DNA of 15,795 bases from Candidatus Magasanikiibacteriota bacterium (GTDB taxonomy: Bacteria; Patescibacteriota; Patescibacteriia; Magasanikbacterales; 2-02-FULL-50-9b): contig JAPLWO010000057.1 of assembly GCA_026396555.1 (NCBI GenBank), positions 1 through 15,795 of the forward strand, read 5' to 3'. A program made the position numbers and the translations under genes. The notes beneath the pieces are model-generated. The model was not told the origin of the DNA. It searched no databases and saw nothing but the letters and a program-made list of their open reading frames with translations. Shown piece after piece: positions 6,715 through 13,812 of the stretch (positions within the stretch are counted from its first letter, which is position 1; the number at the start of each line of letters is the position of its first letter).

Positions 6715-7344
6715 CTTTACAAAAAGCTTCTCAAGAGACTTGATAGTATCCTCATTTACCACGAGGTACATATGCTCAAGAAGTTCAGCGACGTTGAGTT
6801 CATTTGCTGGCAATACATCAACACGATCAATGTTACGTGCAGCTTTGTATGTCTGCTCGTCTTTTTCACCAGTCAATACAAGTACGCGGCGGCCTTTAAC
6901 ACCAAGACCTGTCAATAAATCAACAAATCCTTTTGTTTTGCCTTCAGTGTTCCAATCGGTCATCACAAACAAATGGTTGTTCACTGCGCGGTTGGTCAAA
7001 ACCATACGAAGCGCTTTGCGCATAACCTGTTTGTTGATGTCGCGTTTGTAGCTCTTTTCTTTACGTGGACCAAAAGTTACACCACCGCCGACCCAAATTG
7101 GTGAGCGAGTTGAACCATGGCGCGCGCGACCCGTACCTTTCTGTTTCCAAGGTTTGCGACCACCACCGCGAACTTCTCCGCGAGTTTTTGTGTGAGCACC
7201 ACCCTGACGCATGTTTGAAGTCAACAAAGTGTACACTTCATGTACCATGCTTGGTTTTTCTGGTTCTGAAAACAAAATGCTGTCAGTTTTCAATTCACCA
7301 ACTTTTTTGCCTTTTACGTTGTAAGTAGTCAAATTAACTGACAT
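6712..7344 (-). CDS. rplD: 50S ribosomal protein L4 (uL4)
   Basis: L4 has a globular domain and a long loop reaching the exit tunnel; in E. coli it represses the S10 operon. The product is 210 residues from ATG 7344-7342 (MSVNLTTYNVKGKKVGE). An upstream start at 7359 inside rplC would add five residues and was rejected. Motifs are TRGEVRGGGRKPWKQKGTGR, ARHGSTRSPIWVGGGVTFGP and a C-terminal RNIDRVDVLPANELNVAELL. The start is 1 base after the rplC stop (TAATATG). Complete. Confidence 0.97.
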   Translation of the reverse strand: MSVNLTTYNVKGKKVGELKTDSILFSEPEKPSMVHEVYTLLTSNMRQGGAHTKTRGEVRGGGRKPWKQKGTGRARHGSTRSPIWVGGGVTFGPRKEKSYKRDINKQVMRKALRMVLTNRAVNNHLFVMTDWNTEGKTKGFVDLLTGLGVKGRRVLVLTGEKDEQTYKAARNIDRVDVLPANELNVAELLEHMYLVVNEDTIKSLEKLFVK

Positions 7345-7345
7345 A

Positions 7346-8089
7346 TTATTCAGCAACAATTACGTCTTCAGCCGTGCCCGGACGTGAACTTTCTTCTGAC
7401 TGATCAGTTGCGCTTGTGTCCTCAGTCACGTCTGAAGCCACAATTGTTTCCTCAGGTTTTGCTGCAACTTTAGGCTGTTTCAATGTAAAGCTTCCTTCAC
7501 ATTTCAAAACAATCAAACCGTTGCGTGCACCTGGAACAGCACCTTTAACGAAGATCTCGTTCTTTTCAGTATCAACTGAAACAATTTCTAAATTCTGAAC
7601 AGTTACCTGTTCATCGCCCATATGACCTGCCATGCGCATGCCTTTAAACACACGTTGCACACCACCTGCACCAATAGAACCTGGAGCACGTGAGTTGTCC
7701 TTATGACCGTGAGAAGCTGGACCACCACGGAAATGATGGCGCTTCACTACACCTGCAAAACCTTTACCTTTTGAGGTACCGATTGCAGACACTAAATCGC
7801 CAGGAGCAAATACAGCTGCGTCAATCACGTCACCGCGATTAGCTGGCTGAGTTGTCTGGAATTCTTTTAAAACGCGAAACATTGGAAGACCTTTCAAATG
7901 TCCTTCCATAGGCTTGTTCGCATTGCGAGTGGTTTCAAAACCAACCTGAAGCGCAATTTGTTCGTTGCCCTGTTTCTTAACCTGAGTAACAGTAATAGGA
8001 CCCGCTTGAATGCGAGTTACTGGTACAACCTGCCCATCTGGGCGGAAGACCTGAGTCATGTTCAATTTTCGTCCAAGAATGAATTTCAT
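7346..8089 (-). CDS. rplC: 50S ribosomal protein L3 (uL3) with acidic C-terminal tail
   Basis: L3 is an early assembly protein reaching toward the peptidyl transferase centre. The product is 247 residues, against about 205-215. Core motifs are ILGRKLNMTQVF, TSKGKGFAGVVKRHHFRGG, SHGHKDNSRAPGSIG, VFKGMRMAGHMG and VKGAVPGARNGLIVLK. After about residue 204 comes a tail of some 40 residues rich in Glu, Asp, Ser and Thr (for example EDTSATDQSEESSRPGTAED), unusual for an otherwise basic protein. It is separated from rpsJ by a 146-base structured gap; ATG 8089-8087 has no Shine-Dalgarno. Confidence 0.97.
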   Translation of the reverse strand: MKFILGRKLNMTQVFRPDGQVVPVTRIQAGPITVTQVKKQGNEQIALQVGFETTRNANKPMEGHLKGLPMFRVLKEFQTTQPANRGDVIDAAVFAPGDLVSAIGTSKGKGFAGVVKRHHFRGGPASHGHKDNSRAPGSIGAGGVQRVFKGMRMAGHMGDEQVTVQNLEIVSVDTEKNEIFVKGAVPGARNGLIVLKCEGSFTLKQPKVAAKPEETIVASDVTEDTSATDQSEESSRPGTAEDVIVAE

Positions 8090-8235
8090 ACCGTAAGCGT
8101 TATCCGTAGGTTATGGTGAGTCTGGAGTGAGTTCCTGACTCTCGGTAACAAAAAACCAGAAGTCGTGTATAGCCGTATCCTTACGGACGTGCTATGCGCA
8201 GCTTCTGATTTCCTTCCCTCCAAAGAAAATCTGTA
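8090..8235 (-). promoter_or_regulatory. Structured rpsJ-rplC leader with terminator-like hairpin (candidate attenuator)
   Basis: On the transcript, hairpin A has an outer stem AATCAGAAG (8210-8202) with CTTCTGGTT (8162-8154), an inner ATAG/CTAT, and a CCGTA-AGGA-TACGG tip (8186-8173). A run of six U (8155-8150) follows, overlapping the stem base, so it looks like an intrinsic terminator or attenuator. Hairpin B is GAGTCAGGA (8141-8133), loop ACTCAC, TCCAGACTC (8126-8118), with one A-A mismatch. CCGTAAG in the tip of A (8186-8180) is perfectly complementary to CTTACGG (8097-8091), one base before the rplC ATG. That allows an alternative pairing beside the start codon. No start or coding frame is seen here. 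Confidence 0.6.
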
Positions 8236-8583
8236 TTACATTTTAATTTCGACGTCGACGCCCGCTGGGAGCGCGAGTGACATGAGCAAATCAACGGTTT
8301 TACTCGTTGGTTCGAGAATGTCCATCAAACGTACATGCGTACGCATCTCAAACTGTTCGCGTGCATCTTTGTGTACAAAAGTCGACCGATTAACGGTAAA
8401 CTTCTTAATCAAAGTAGGGAGCGGTACTGGACCGCGCACCTTTGCGCCTGAACGTTCGACAGTTTCAATGATGGTGCGCGTTGCAGCATCAATAATCTTG
8501 TGATCGTAAGCACGAACTTTAAGGCGAATGCGTTGGCCGGTCGCCTCTTCTTTTTTCTTTTCGTCTGCGAGAGCTGTAGTCAT
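8236..8583 (-). CDS. rpsJ: 30S ribosomal protein S10 (uS10)
   Basis: S10 is a head protein of the small subunit and, with NusB, a transcription antitermination factor in other bacteria. The product is 115 residues from ATG 8583-8581 (MTTALADEKKKEE...), about 12 longer than usual at the N-terminus. Motifs are RIRLKVRAYDHKIIDAA, GAKVRGPVPLPT, STFVHKDAREQFEMRTHVRL and TVDLLMSLALPAGVDVEI. A start further upstream at 8643 would translate through the hairpins of the tuf-rpsJ gap and was rejected. It is flanked on both sides by structured gaps, unlike the rest of the operon. Confidence 0.96.
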   Translation of the reverse strand: MTTALADEKKKEEATGQRIRLKVRAYDHKIIDAATRTIIETVERSGAKVRGPVPLPTLIKKFTVNRSTFVHKDAREQFEMRTHVRLMDILEPTSKTVDLLMSLALPAGVDVEIKM

Positions 8584-8674
8584 GTTCGTTTTTCTAACGT
8601 GATTCTCTTGTCTTCTCCACATCGGTGGAGTACAACGAGCCAAAGTTTCCTTTGGCTCGCTAACTTAATCGATG
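8584..8674 (-). promoter_or_regulatory. tuf-rpsJ gap with two perfect hairpins
   Basis: On the transcript, CGAGCCAAAG, loop GAAA, CTTTGGCTCG (8659-8636) forms a perfect 10-bp stem with a GNRA-type tetraloop. Five bases later CTCCAC, loop CGAT, GTGGAG (8630-8615) forms a perfect 6-bp stem. Neither is followed by a U-run, so intrinsic termination is unlikely. RNA processing, mRNA stability or partial attenuation separating tuf from ribosomal protein expression are the plausible roles. Confidence 0.7.
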
Positions 8675-9865
8675 TTATTTGATGATCTTGGTTACCACAC
8701 CTGCACCTACTGTACGACCACCTTCGCGAATAGCGAAGCGCATCTGGTCTTCAACAGCAACTGGAGTGATGAGCTTAACAACCATTTTCATGTTGTCACC
8801 TGGCATAACCATTTCAGTACCTTCTGGAAGCGTACATTCACCAGTCACGTCCGTTGTGCGGATATAGAACTGAGGTTTGTAACCGTTAAAGAATGGTTTG
8901 TGGCGTCCACCTTCGTCTTTGGTAAGAGCGTAAACCTGTACTTCAAATTCTGTGTGAGGTTTGATTGAACCTGGCTTACAGAGAACCATACCGCGTTCTA
9001 CGTCTTCTTTCTTAATACCACGGAGGAGCAAACCAGCGTTGTCACCTGCCATACCTTCTTCCAACTGTTTGTTGAACATTTCGATACCGGTCACAACTGT
9101 TTTGCGTGTGTCTGCGAGACCAACCAATTCAACTTCTTCGTTGATCTTAACCATACCACGTTCGATACGGCCAGTTACCACTGTTCCACGGCCTTCAATT
9201 GAGAACACGTCTTCAATAGGCATGAGGAAAGGCTTGTCTGTCGCACGTTCTGGAGTTGGGATAAAGCTGTCGAGAGCTGCGAGGAGATCAAGAACAGGCT
9301 TTGCAGCACCTTCTTTGTCACCTGGGTTCTCAAGAGCTTTGAGCGCTGAACCGCGAATAATCGGGGTTGTTGCACCTGGAAATTCGTATTTGTTAAGCAA
9401 ATCACGAACTTCTTCTTCAACGAGGTCAATAAGTTCTGGATCTGACACCATGTCAACTTTATTGAGGAAAACAACGATATATGGAACACCAACTTGGCGT
9501 GCGAGCAAAATATGTTCGCGAGTCTGAGGCATTGGACCATCTGTTGCTGAAACTACGAGAATTGCACCGTCCATCTGAGCAGCACCAGTGATCATGTTTT
9601 TAACATAATCAGCATGGCCTGGACAATCAACGTGAGCATAGTGACGAGCTGCAGTTTCGTATTCAACGTGAGCGGTTGAAATGGTAATACCACGAGCTTT
9701 TTCTTCTGGAGCGCCATCAATTTCGTCAACCTTCTTGTGGGTTGCTGCGAAACCTGCTGCGTCTGCAACTGCCAAAATAGCAGCTGTCAAAGTTGTCTTT
9801 CCGTGGTCAACGTGGCCAATTGTACCGACGTTAACGTGTGGTTTGGTGCGTTCGAATTTTGCCAT
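8675..9865 (-). CDS. tuf: Translation elongation factor Tu
   Basis: EF-Tu is the GTPase that delivers aminoacyl-tRNA to the ribosomal A site in the cytoplasm. The product is 396 residues, full length. The P-loop GHVDHGKT is at 17-24, the switch I region has RGITI (58-62), DCPGH is at 80-84 with catalytic H84, and NKVD is at 135-138. Domains 2 and 3 follow with GRGTVVTGRIERG, EGGRHKPFFNGYKPQFYIRT and a terminal AIREGGRTVGAGVV. It is the first gene after two tandem promoters and heads the ribosomal operon directly before rpsJ, without fusA, rpsG or rpsL in the window. Confidence 0.99.
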   Translation of the reverse strand: MAKFERTKPHVNVGTIGHVDHGKTTLTAAILAVADAAGFAATHKKVDEIDGAPEEKARGITISTAHVEYETAARHYAHVDCPGHADYVKNMITGAAQMDGAILVVSATDGPMPQTREHILLARQVGVPYIVVFLNKVDMVSDPELIDLVEEEVRDLLNKYEFPGATTPIIRGSALKALENPGDKEGAAKPVLDLLAALDSFIPTPERATDKPFLMPIEDVFSIEGRGTVVTGRIERGMVKINEEVELVGLADTRKTVVTGIEMFNKQLEEGMAGDNAGLLLRGIKKEDVERGMVLCKPGSIKPHTEFEVQVYALTKDEGGRHKPFFNGYKPQFYIRTTDVTGECTLPEGTEMVMPGDNMKMVVKLITPVAVEDQMRFAIREGGRTVGAGVVTKIIK

Positions 9866-9918
9866 AGATATTTTTGGCTTGATTTAGAGAAAATTTCGTT
9901 GTTCCGAAAGTGAGCACT

Positions 9919-9947
9919 ACTATAGCAGAACTTAGAAAAACGTGCAA
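9919..9947 (-). promoter_or_regulatory. Proximal extended -10 sigma70-like promoter of tuf (P2)
   Basis: On the minus strand TTGCAC (9947-9942) is separated by 17 bases from TATAGT (9924-9919), and a TG one base upstream of the -10 gives an extended -10 element. Start near 9912 leaves a leader of about 45 bases without a visible Shine-Dalgarno. It is the best promoter in the window and the likely main driver of the translation operon. Confidence 0.75.
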
Positions 9948-10045
9948 GTGTGGATAATTTACCTATACTTGGCCGCTTTTTTTGATCTTACCCCGCTTTT
10001 CCAACGTTCTGCTGGGGGTGTAGGACTGAATTTAGGGACGGAAGT

Positions 10046-10074
10046 AGTGTACTATGGATTTATTGAGGTGTCAA
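10046..10074 (-). promoter_or_regulatory. Distal sigma70-like promoter upstream of tuf (P1)
   Basis: On the minus strand TTGACA (10074-10069, a perfect -35) is followed after 17 bases by TACACT (10051-10046) as the -10. Transcription would start near 10039 and give a leader of about 170 bases before tuf. It sits immediately after the stop of the glycosyltransferase operon. The sequence match is good; activity is not proven. Confidence 0.65.
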
Positions 10075-10087
10075 GAGCGGAAAACGA

Positions 10088-10798
10088 TTAATTATCCAAG
10101 AAACTGTACTTAATGAACTTAATTAAAAATTTAGGAGCTTCTTTCCAAATATTAAGCTTCGAATTTCCAAATTTACGTTCAGAAAACGCAACAGGAACTT
10201 CAGTGATCTTAATCCCCTGTCGATACGCCTTAACGATCATTTCAAACAATAAAGCGTTTGTTTTCTCCTGTGTCTCAATCTTTTTCCATGCATCTCGACG
10301 AATAACGCGAAAATTTGCAGAAAAGTCTCGAGTTTTTAAACCGCTGATTTTTTGAACAATTTTATTCCCCCATCGACTTACAAAATACTTAACCTTTACG
10401 GCGAGTGTTTTTCGTTCATAATTACCACCATTATGGCGATATCCTGTTACAAGACCAAATCCTTGTTGAATTGTATTCAACAAGACACGCATGTCCGCAA
10501 CAGAGAATGAGAGGTCTGCATCTGAAGATAAAATGTATTCACCACGAGCATCATCATATCCGCGTCTAATAGCAGAACCAATACCAAATAACGACGGACG
10601 TACGATCAGACGAATATTTTGGTAGCGTAGGTTAAGCGTCTCAATTAATTTATCTGTTCCATCTTGAGAATTATCATCTACCACGATAATCTCAAGTAAC
10701 ACATCAGAAAATTCTTTCTCAATTTGTGGAATAAAAATCGCAAGATTTTCACATTCGCGAAATGTCGGCAATACAACTGTTAATTCGATTTCCTCCAT
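10088..10798 (-). CDS. Family 2 glycosyltransferase, polyprenyl-phosphate mannosyltransferase (DPM1)-like
   Basis: This is a GT-A fold, family 2 glycosyltransferase of 236 residues from ATG 10798. A TTG at 10804, immediately after the previous stop, would add two residues. Seen are LTVVLPTFRECENL, VVDDNSQDGT with D41/D42, GIGSAIRRGYDDARGEY, the DxD motif at D93/D95 (SSDADLS), and the DPM1-type ending FSERKFGNSKL. There is no C-terminal membrane domain, so it is probably cytosolic and peripheral. Family knowledge suggests transfer of mannose or a related sugar from a nucleotide donor to a polyprenyl phosphate or glycan; the actual donor is not shown. It is the last gene of the sugar operon, 6 bases after the DegT-like gene. 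Its stop lies only 14 bases from the -35 box of the distal tuf promoter. Confidence 0.88.
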   Translation of the reverse strand: MEEIELTVVLPTFRECENLAIFIPQIEKEFSDVLLEIIVVDDNSQDGTDKLIETLNLRYQNIRLIVRPSLFGIGSAIRRGYDDARGEYILSSDADLSFSVADMRVLLNTIQQGFGLVTGYRHNGGNYERKTLAVKVKYFVSRWGNKIVQKISGLKTRDFSANFRVIRRDAWKKIETQEKTNALLFEMIVKAYRQGIKITEVPVAFSERKFGNSKLNIWKEAPKFLIKFIKYSFLDN

Positions 10799-10804
10799 AT
10801 ACAA

Positions 10805-11932
10805 TTAGCAGATATTTTTCTTTGCAAAAAATTCCTCAAAGGCTTTCACGACATATTCCAAATCTTTCTCCTCTATCATTTGATGCGTGCCTATATAAAA
10901 GCCATTGTGATTGATCCATTTTGAAACCGGAAAGTTTTTTTCAAGATTTCCGTAACGTTTTATATACACCGGCTGATTGATGAGTGGCACCATATCGCGT
11001 GTTTCAATATTTGCAAGCTCTAGGTGCATAATGAGTTCATTGCGTTTAAACGGCACACCTTCTTTTACCACAATTGGAAACATCATAAACGCATGGTCAC
11101 TGTATTTAGGCCACGTTGGTAGCTGCAAATATTTCTCAAATTTTTTTAATTTCTTCAAAAAATATTTCGCATTGTATTTACGACGTCTCACAATATCATC
11201 CTTTCGTTCAAGTTGTGCAAGTCCGAGTGCTGACTCCATTTCCGTCGCACGAAAACTATATCCAAGTCGCAAAAATTTAAACCGACTTTCAACAACTTTT
11301 TGAAATTTCTTTGGAGTCAAATCCTTGTCATGTGCGAGACCGCCGACGCCCGTTACTATAAAATGCGCGACATACGTTGAAAAACAACTAATGTCTCCAA
11401 AAGATCCGACAGGCTTGCCTTTATATTTTACAAACATCGTCTCACAAGAATCTTCAATAACTTTTAATTTATATTTACGAGCAATTTTCATGATAGGATC
11501 CATTTCTGCAGGCTGTCCAAACAAATGTACAACCATAATCGCGCGTGTACGCTTTGTGATGTGCTTTTCAATTTCTGCAGGATCTAAATTATAAGTTTGT
11601 GGTGAAACGTCAGCAAAAACAGGTTCTAACCCGTTCATAATAATAACGTTTGATGAGGCAACAAACGTTACAGCCGGACAAATTATTTCATCTCCATCTT
11701 TCCACCCATGAATTTCTTTGAGTGCAGCAACAGCAATACGCAATGCGCTCGTACCACTATTCACCATCAACGCTCGTTTGCAGCCATGCAACTTCGCAAA
11801 GCCTGATTCGAATTTTTGTGTAAATGGTCCATATGAAAGACGTTTTGTTTTTAAAACTTCATTCACATACCGAATCTCTTGTTCGGTAATATCAGCACAG
11901 CCAACACCTATTTGCTCTTTACGACGCTGCAT
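10805..11932 (-). CDS. DegT/DnrJ/EryC1/StrS-family PLP enzyme with His at the catalytic Lys site; candidate GDP-4-keto-6-deoxymannose 3-dehydratase (ColD-like)
   Basis: The protein is 375 residues with the family layout: cofactor phosphate-binding NSGTSAL (58-64), CPAVTFVASSNVI (85-97), the EDSCE block with D161 expected at the PLP ring nitrogen, and the segment CFSTYVAH followed by FIVTGVGG. Sugar aminotransferases carry the PLP-binding lysine at the position of H190. Histidine there is known in ColD (3-dehydratase of GDP-4-keto-6-deoxymannose) and in the RfbH/E1 dehydrases. The length fits ColD, and no C-terminal iron-sulfur cysteine cluster is visible, which argues against RfbH. The preceding gmd gene makes exactly the ColD substrate. 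The dehydratase assignment is therefore an inference from the His substitution and the neighbour. It starts 5 bases after the gmd stop. Confidence 0.85.
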   Translation of the reverse strand: MQRRKEQIGVGCADITEQEIRYVNEVLKTKRLSYGPFTQKFESGFAKLHGCKRALMVNSGTSALRIAVAALKEIHGWKDGDEIICPAVTFVASSNVIIMNGLEPVFADVSPQTYNLDPAEIEKHITKRTRAIMVVHLFGQPAEMDPIMKIARKYKLKVIEDSCETMFVKYKGKPVGSFGDISCFSTYVAHFIVTGVGGLAHDKDLTPKKFQKVVESRFKFLRLGYSFRATEMESALGLAQLERKDDIVRRRKYNAKYFLKKLKKFEKYLQLPTWPKYSDHAFMMFPIVVKEGVPFKRNELIMHLELANIETRDMVPLINQPVYIKRYGNLEKNFPVSKWINHNGFYIGTHQMIEEKDLEYVVKAFEEFFAKKNIC

Positions 11933-11937
11933 ATGTT

Positions 11938-12936
11938 TTAAAATGATGGGGTTATGCTCAAATCTTTTAAATCTTCGCGTAACATAATCTTTACCAACTC
12001 ATTAAATTTCACCTTCGGTTCCCACCCAAGCACACGTCTTGCTTTTGATGCATCACCAATTAACAAATCAACTTCAGTTGGTCGATAATATCGAGGATCA
12101 ATCTGTACATATTTTTTCCAATCATCGATGCCCACCAAGGCAAATGATTCTCGCACCAAATCCTCAACACTGTGCGTTTCACCGGTCGCGATCACAAAAT
12201 CATCTGGCTTTTCCTGTTGTAACATGCGCCACATTGCATCAACATATTCAGGCGCATATCCCCAATCACGTTGCGCATCAAGATTTCCAAGCTCAATTAT
12301 TGAGCGCTTACCCGCAACAATCTCTGCGACGCCTTTTGTGATTTTTTTACTCACAAAATTTTCACCTCGACGTGGCGATTCATGATTAAATAAAATACCA
12401 TTACACGCGAACATTCCATATGCTTCGCGATAATTAACTACACTCCAATATGCAAAAACTTTTGCAGTTGCATACGGACTACGCGGATAAAAAGGAGTCG
12501 TTTCTTTTTGTGGTACCTCCTGAACTTTACCAAACATTTCTGATGATGATGCTTGATATAACTTTGTTGGAAGTTTCAAAATCGAAATCGCTTCGAGTAA
12601 ATTTAATGTTCCGACGCCCGTTGTCATTGCTGTGTAGTGTGGTAAATCAAAGCTAATGCGCACATGACTTTGTGCAGCTAAATTATAAATCTCGTCAGGT
12701 CGAATCTTGCTTAATAAACGAAACAACCCTTGCGATTCGACCAAATCCCCATATTCAAGATGAAACGTTTCGCGATATTTCTCATCTGCCACAAGATGCT
12801 CAATTCTCGCGCGATTAAAACTACTCGAACGTCGTACAACACCATACACATCATACCCTTTTGAAAGTAAGAGTTCTGCGAGATATGAACCATCTTGACC
12901 AGTTACTCCTAAAATCAGCGCTTTTTTTTTATCCAT
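11938..12936 (-). CDS. gmd: GDP-mannose 4,6-dehydratase
   Basis: This enzyme converts GDP-D-mannose to GDP-4-keto-6-deoxy-D-mannose, the entry to fucose, rhamnose, perosamine and colitose pathways. The 332-residue extended short-chain dehydrogenase shows GVTGQDGSYL (10-19, nucleotide-binding GxxGxxG), the NADP-type RRSSSFN (35-41), NLAAQSHV, the catalytic SSSEMFG (S/E around 131-133), YATAK (Y155, K159), NHESPRRGENFV, and GNLDAQRDWGYAPEYV. These are GMD signatures rather than general epimerase ones. The start overlaps the end of the RmlD-like gene by 8 bases. An A9 run covers codons 2-5, a possible slippage site but probably just lysine codons. Confidence 0.96.
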   Translation of the reverse strand: MDKKKALILGVTGQDGSYLAELLLSKGYDVYGVVRRSSSFNRARIEHLVADEKYRETFHLEYGDLVESQGLFRLLSKIRPDEIYNLAAQSHVRISFDLPHYTAMTTGVGTLNLLEAISILKLPTKLYQASSSEMFGKVQEVPQKETTPFYPRSPYATAKVFAYWSVVNYREAYGMFACNGILFNHESPRRGENFVSKKITKGVAEIVAGKRSIIELGNLDAQRDWGYAPEYVDAMWRMLQQEKPDDFVIATGETHSVEDLVRESFALVGIDDWKKYVQIDPRYYRPTEVDLLIGDASKARRVLGWEPKVKFNELVKIMLREDLKDLSITPSF

Positions 12937-13792
12937 ATTTTTCCATTAAATAGTGCTGTAAAGATTCTTGCCATTGGGGCAACACAATTCCTTTATTAGT
13001 TTTAAGAAATGAATATCTTGGTCTTTTAACACCTTGTAGCGATGTCGAATCGATTGGTCGTACCAGAGAGACGTCAAATCCAAAAATACGTGCACACGCA
13101 ACCGCAATTTCATATTTAGAAACTGCACGCTCCGCATTATTTGTAACATGGTAAATCCCTGATGGATTTGAATCAGCGTCAAGCATAATTGTCTGTACAG
13201 CTTCTGTCAACTCATGTGCCCATGTAATAACACCACTTTGATCAGTTACAATATCAATCGCATCCCCTTTTGAAATCGAATCTACCACCAAATCGATAAA
13301 TGTTTGACGGAACTCCGAATAAACCCAACCGGTACGAATAATATAATATCGAATTGATGATTGAGCGAAACTGCTACAAATTTCCTGCTCAGCTTTGTAT
13401 TTACTCAAACCGTATATCGTGCCTGGATTTGGAAGATCGTCCTCTGAATATTCAGCAACACTGCCCTCAAAAACATATGCAGTGCTCATCTGCACAAAAA
13501 TACAACCTTTGAGATCACAAGAAATCATTGCATCGACAATATTCTTTACACCTTGTGTATTTACAAGAAACGCACGATCAGGATCTTTTTCACATGATTC
13601 AACGTCTATAATTCCGGCGCATTTAATGATTATGTCAGGATGATATTTTGAAAGCTGCGCAACAACAGCTTCGATGCTCGTAATATCGCACTGTTCATAT
13701 GAAATTGACATGACAATCATCGATTTTGATAACGTTTGAAAAAACTCTTGGCCAATCATGCCGCTTCCACCAAAAATAAGTGCTGTTTTCAT
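12929..13792 (-). CDS. RmlD-like NAD(P)-dependent sugar reductase/epimerase (extended SDR)
   Basis: The protein is 287 residues from ATG 13792 (MKTALIFGGSGMIGQE). A longer reading from 13873 would run through the promoter region and into the divergent gene, so it was rejected. GGSGMIG (8-14) is the dinucleotide-binding loop. HPDIIIKCAGI, the STAYVFEG block (S103/T104) and YGLSK (Y127, K131) give the SDR active site. RTGWVYSEF and RPRYSFLKTNK match the dTDP-4-dehydrorhamnose reductase family. No RmlA, B or C genes are nearby; with gmd and the ColD-like enzyme downstream, reduction of a GDP-4-keto sugar (for example a ColC or Rmd type step) is a reasonable guess, but substrate and epimerisation are unproven. 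First gene of its operon. Confidence 0.85.
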   Translation of the reverse strand: MKTALIFGGSGMIGQEFFQTLSKSMIVMSISYEQCDITSIEAVVAQLSKYHPDIIIKCAGIIDVESCEKDPDRAFLVNTQGVKNIVDAMISCDLKGCIFVQMSTAYVFEGSVAEYSEDDLPNPGTIYGLSKYKAEQEICSSFAQSSIRYYIIRTGWVYSEFRQTFIDLVVDSISKGDAIDIVTDQSGVITWAHELTEAVQTIMLDADSNPSGIYHVTNNAERAVSKYEIAVACARIFGFDVSLVRPIDSTSLQGVKRPRYSFLKTNKGIVLPQWQESLQHYLMEKYG

Positions 13793-13806
13793 ATCATCTG
13801 TTGTGC

Positions 13807-13812
13807 TACAAT
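13807..13812 (+). promoter_or_regulatory. Extended -10 promoter for the membrane protein gene
   Basis: TACAAT with an upstream TG (13804-13805) forms an extended -10 about 20 bases before the ATG at 13832. The -35 region, TGTTTT at 13784-13789, is weak. The expected transcript leader is very short, and there is no Shine-Dalgarno. Confidence 0.45.

Larger units (their letters stand above)
9866..10087. other. Non-coding region upstream of tuf (longest gap in the window)
   Basis: These 222 bases hold promoters P1 and P2. Between them, on the minus strand, lies a small hairpin, CCAGC (10015-10011) with loop AGAAC and GTTGG (10005-10001), overlapped by a competing pairing of CCCC (10018-10015) with GGGG (9994-9991). 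An 8-base direct repeat AAAAGCGG occurs at 10000-9993 and 9980-9973. I see no convincing terminator for the upstream glycosyltransferase operon and no open reading frame. Confidence 0.5.

Noticed and set aside
8154..8210. Possible tRNA-like or small RNA gene in the rpsJ-rplC gap
   Set aside because: The fold is a single long hairpin with a U-run; there is no cloverleaf, anticodon arm or T-loop sequence.
8584..8643. Longer S10 start at 8643
   Set aside because: The added 20 residues are unlike S10 and would be translated from the hairpin sequence.
9961..9995. Plus-strand intrinsic terminator (GGCCGC followed by T7)
   Set aside because: No plausible stem precedes the T-run, and no plus-strand gene lies upstream to be terminated.
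9973..10000. CRISPR or mobile-element repeat suggested by the AAAAGCGG copies
   Set aside because: Only two 8-base copies exist, with no regular spacing, inverted ends or transposase.
12922..12930. A9 tract at the start of gmd as a phase-variation switch
   Set aside because: The run encodes Lys codons common in A+T-rich genomes, and nothing else suggests slippage; also the frame is intact.
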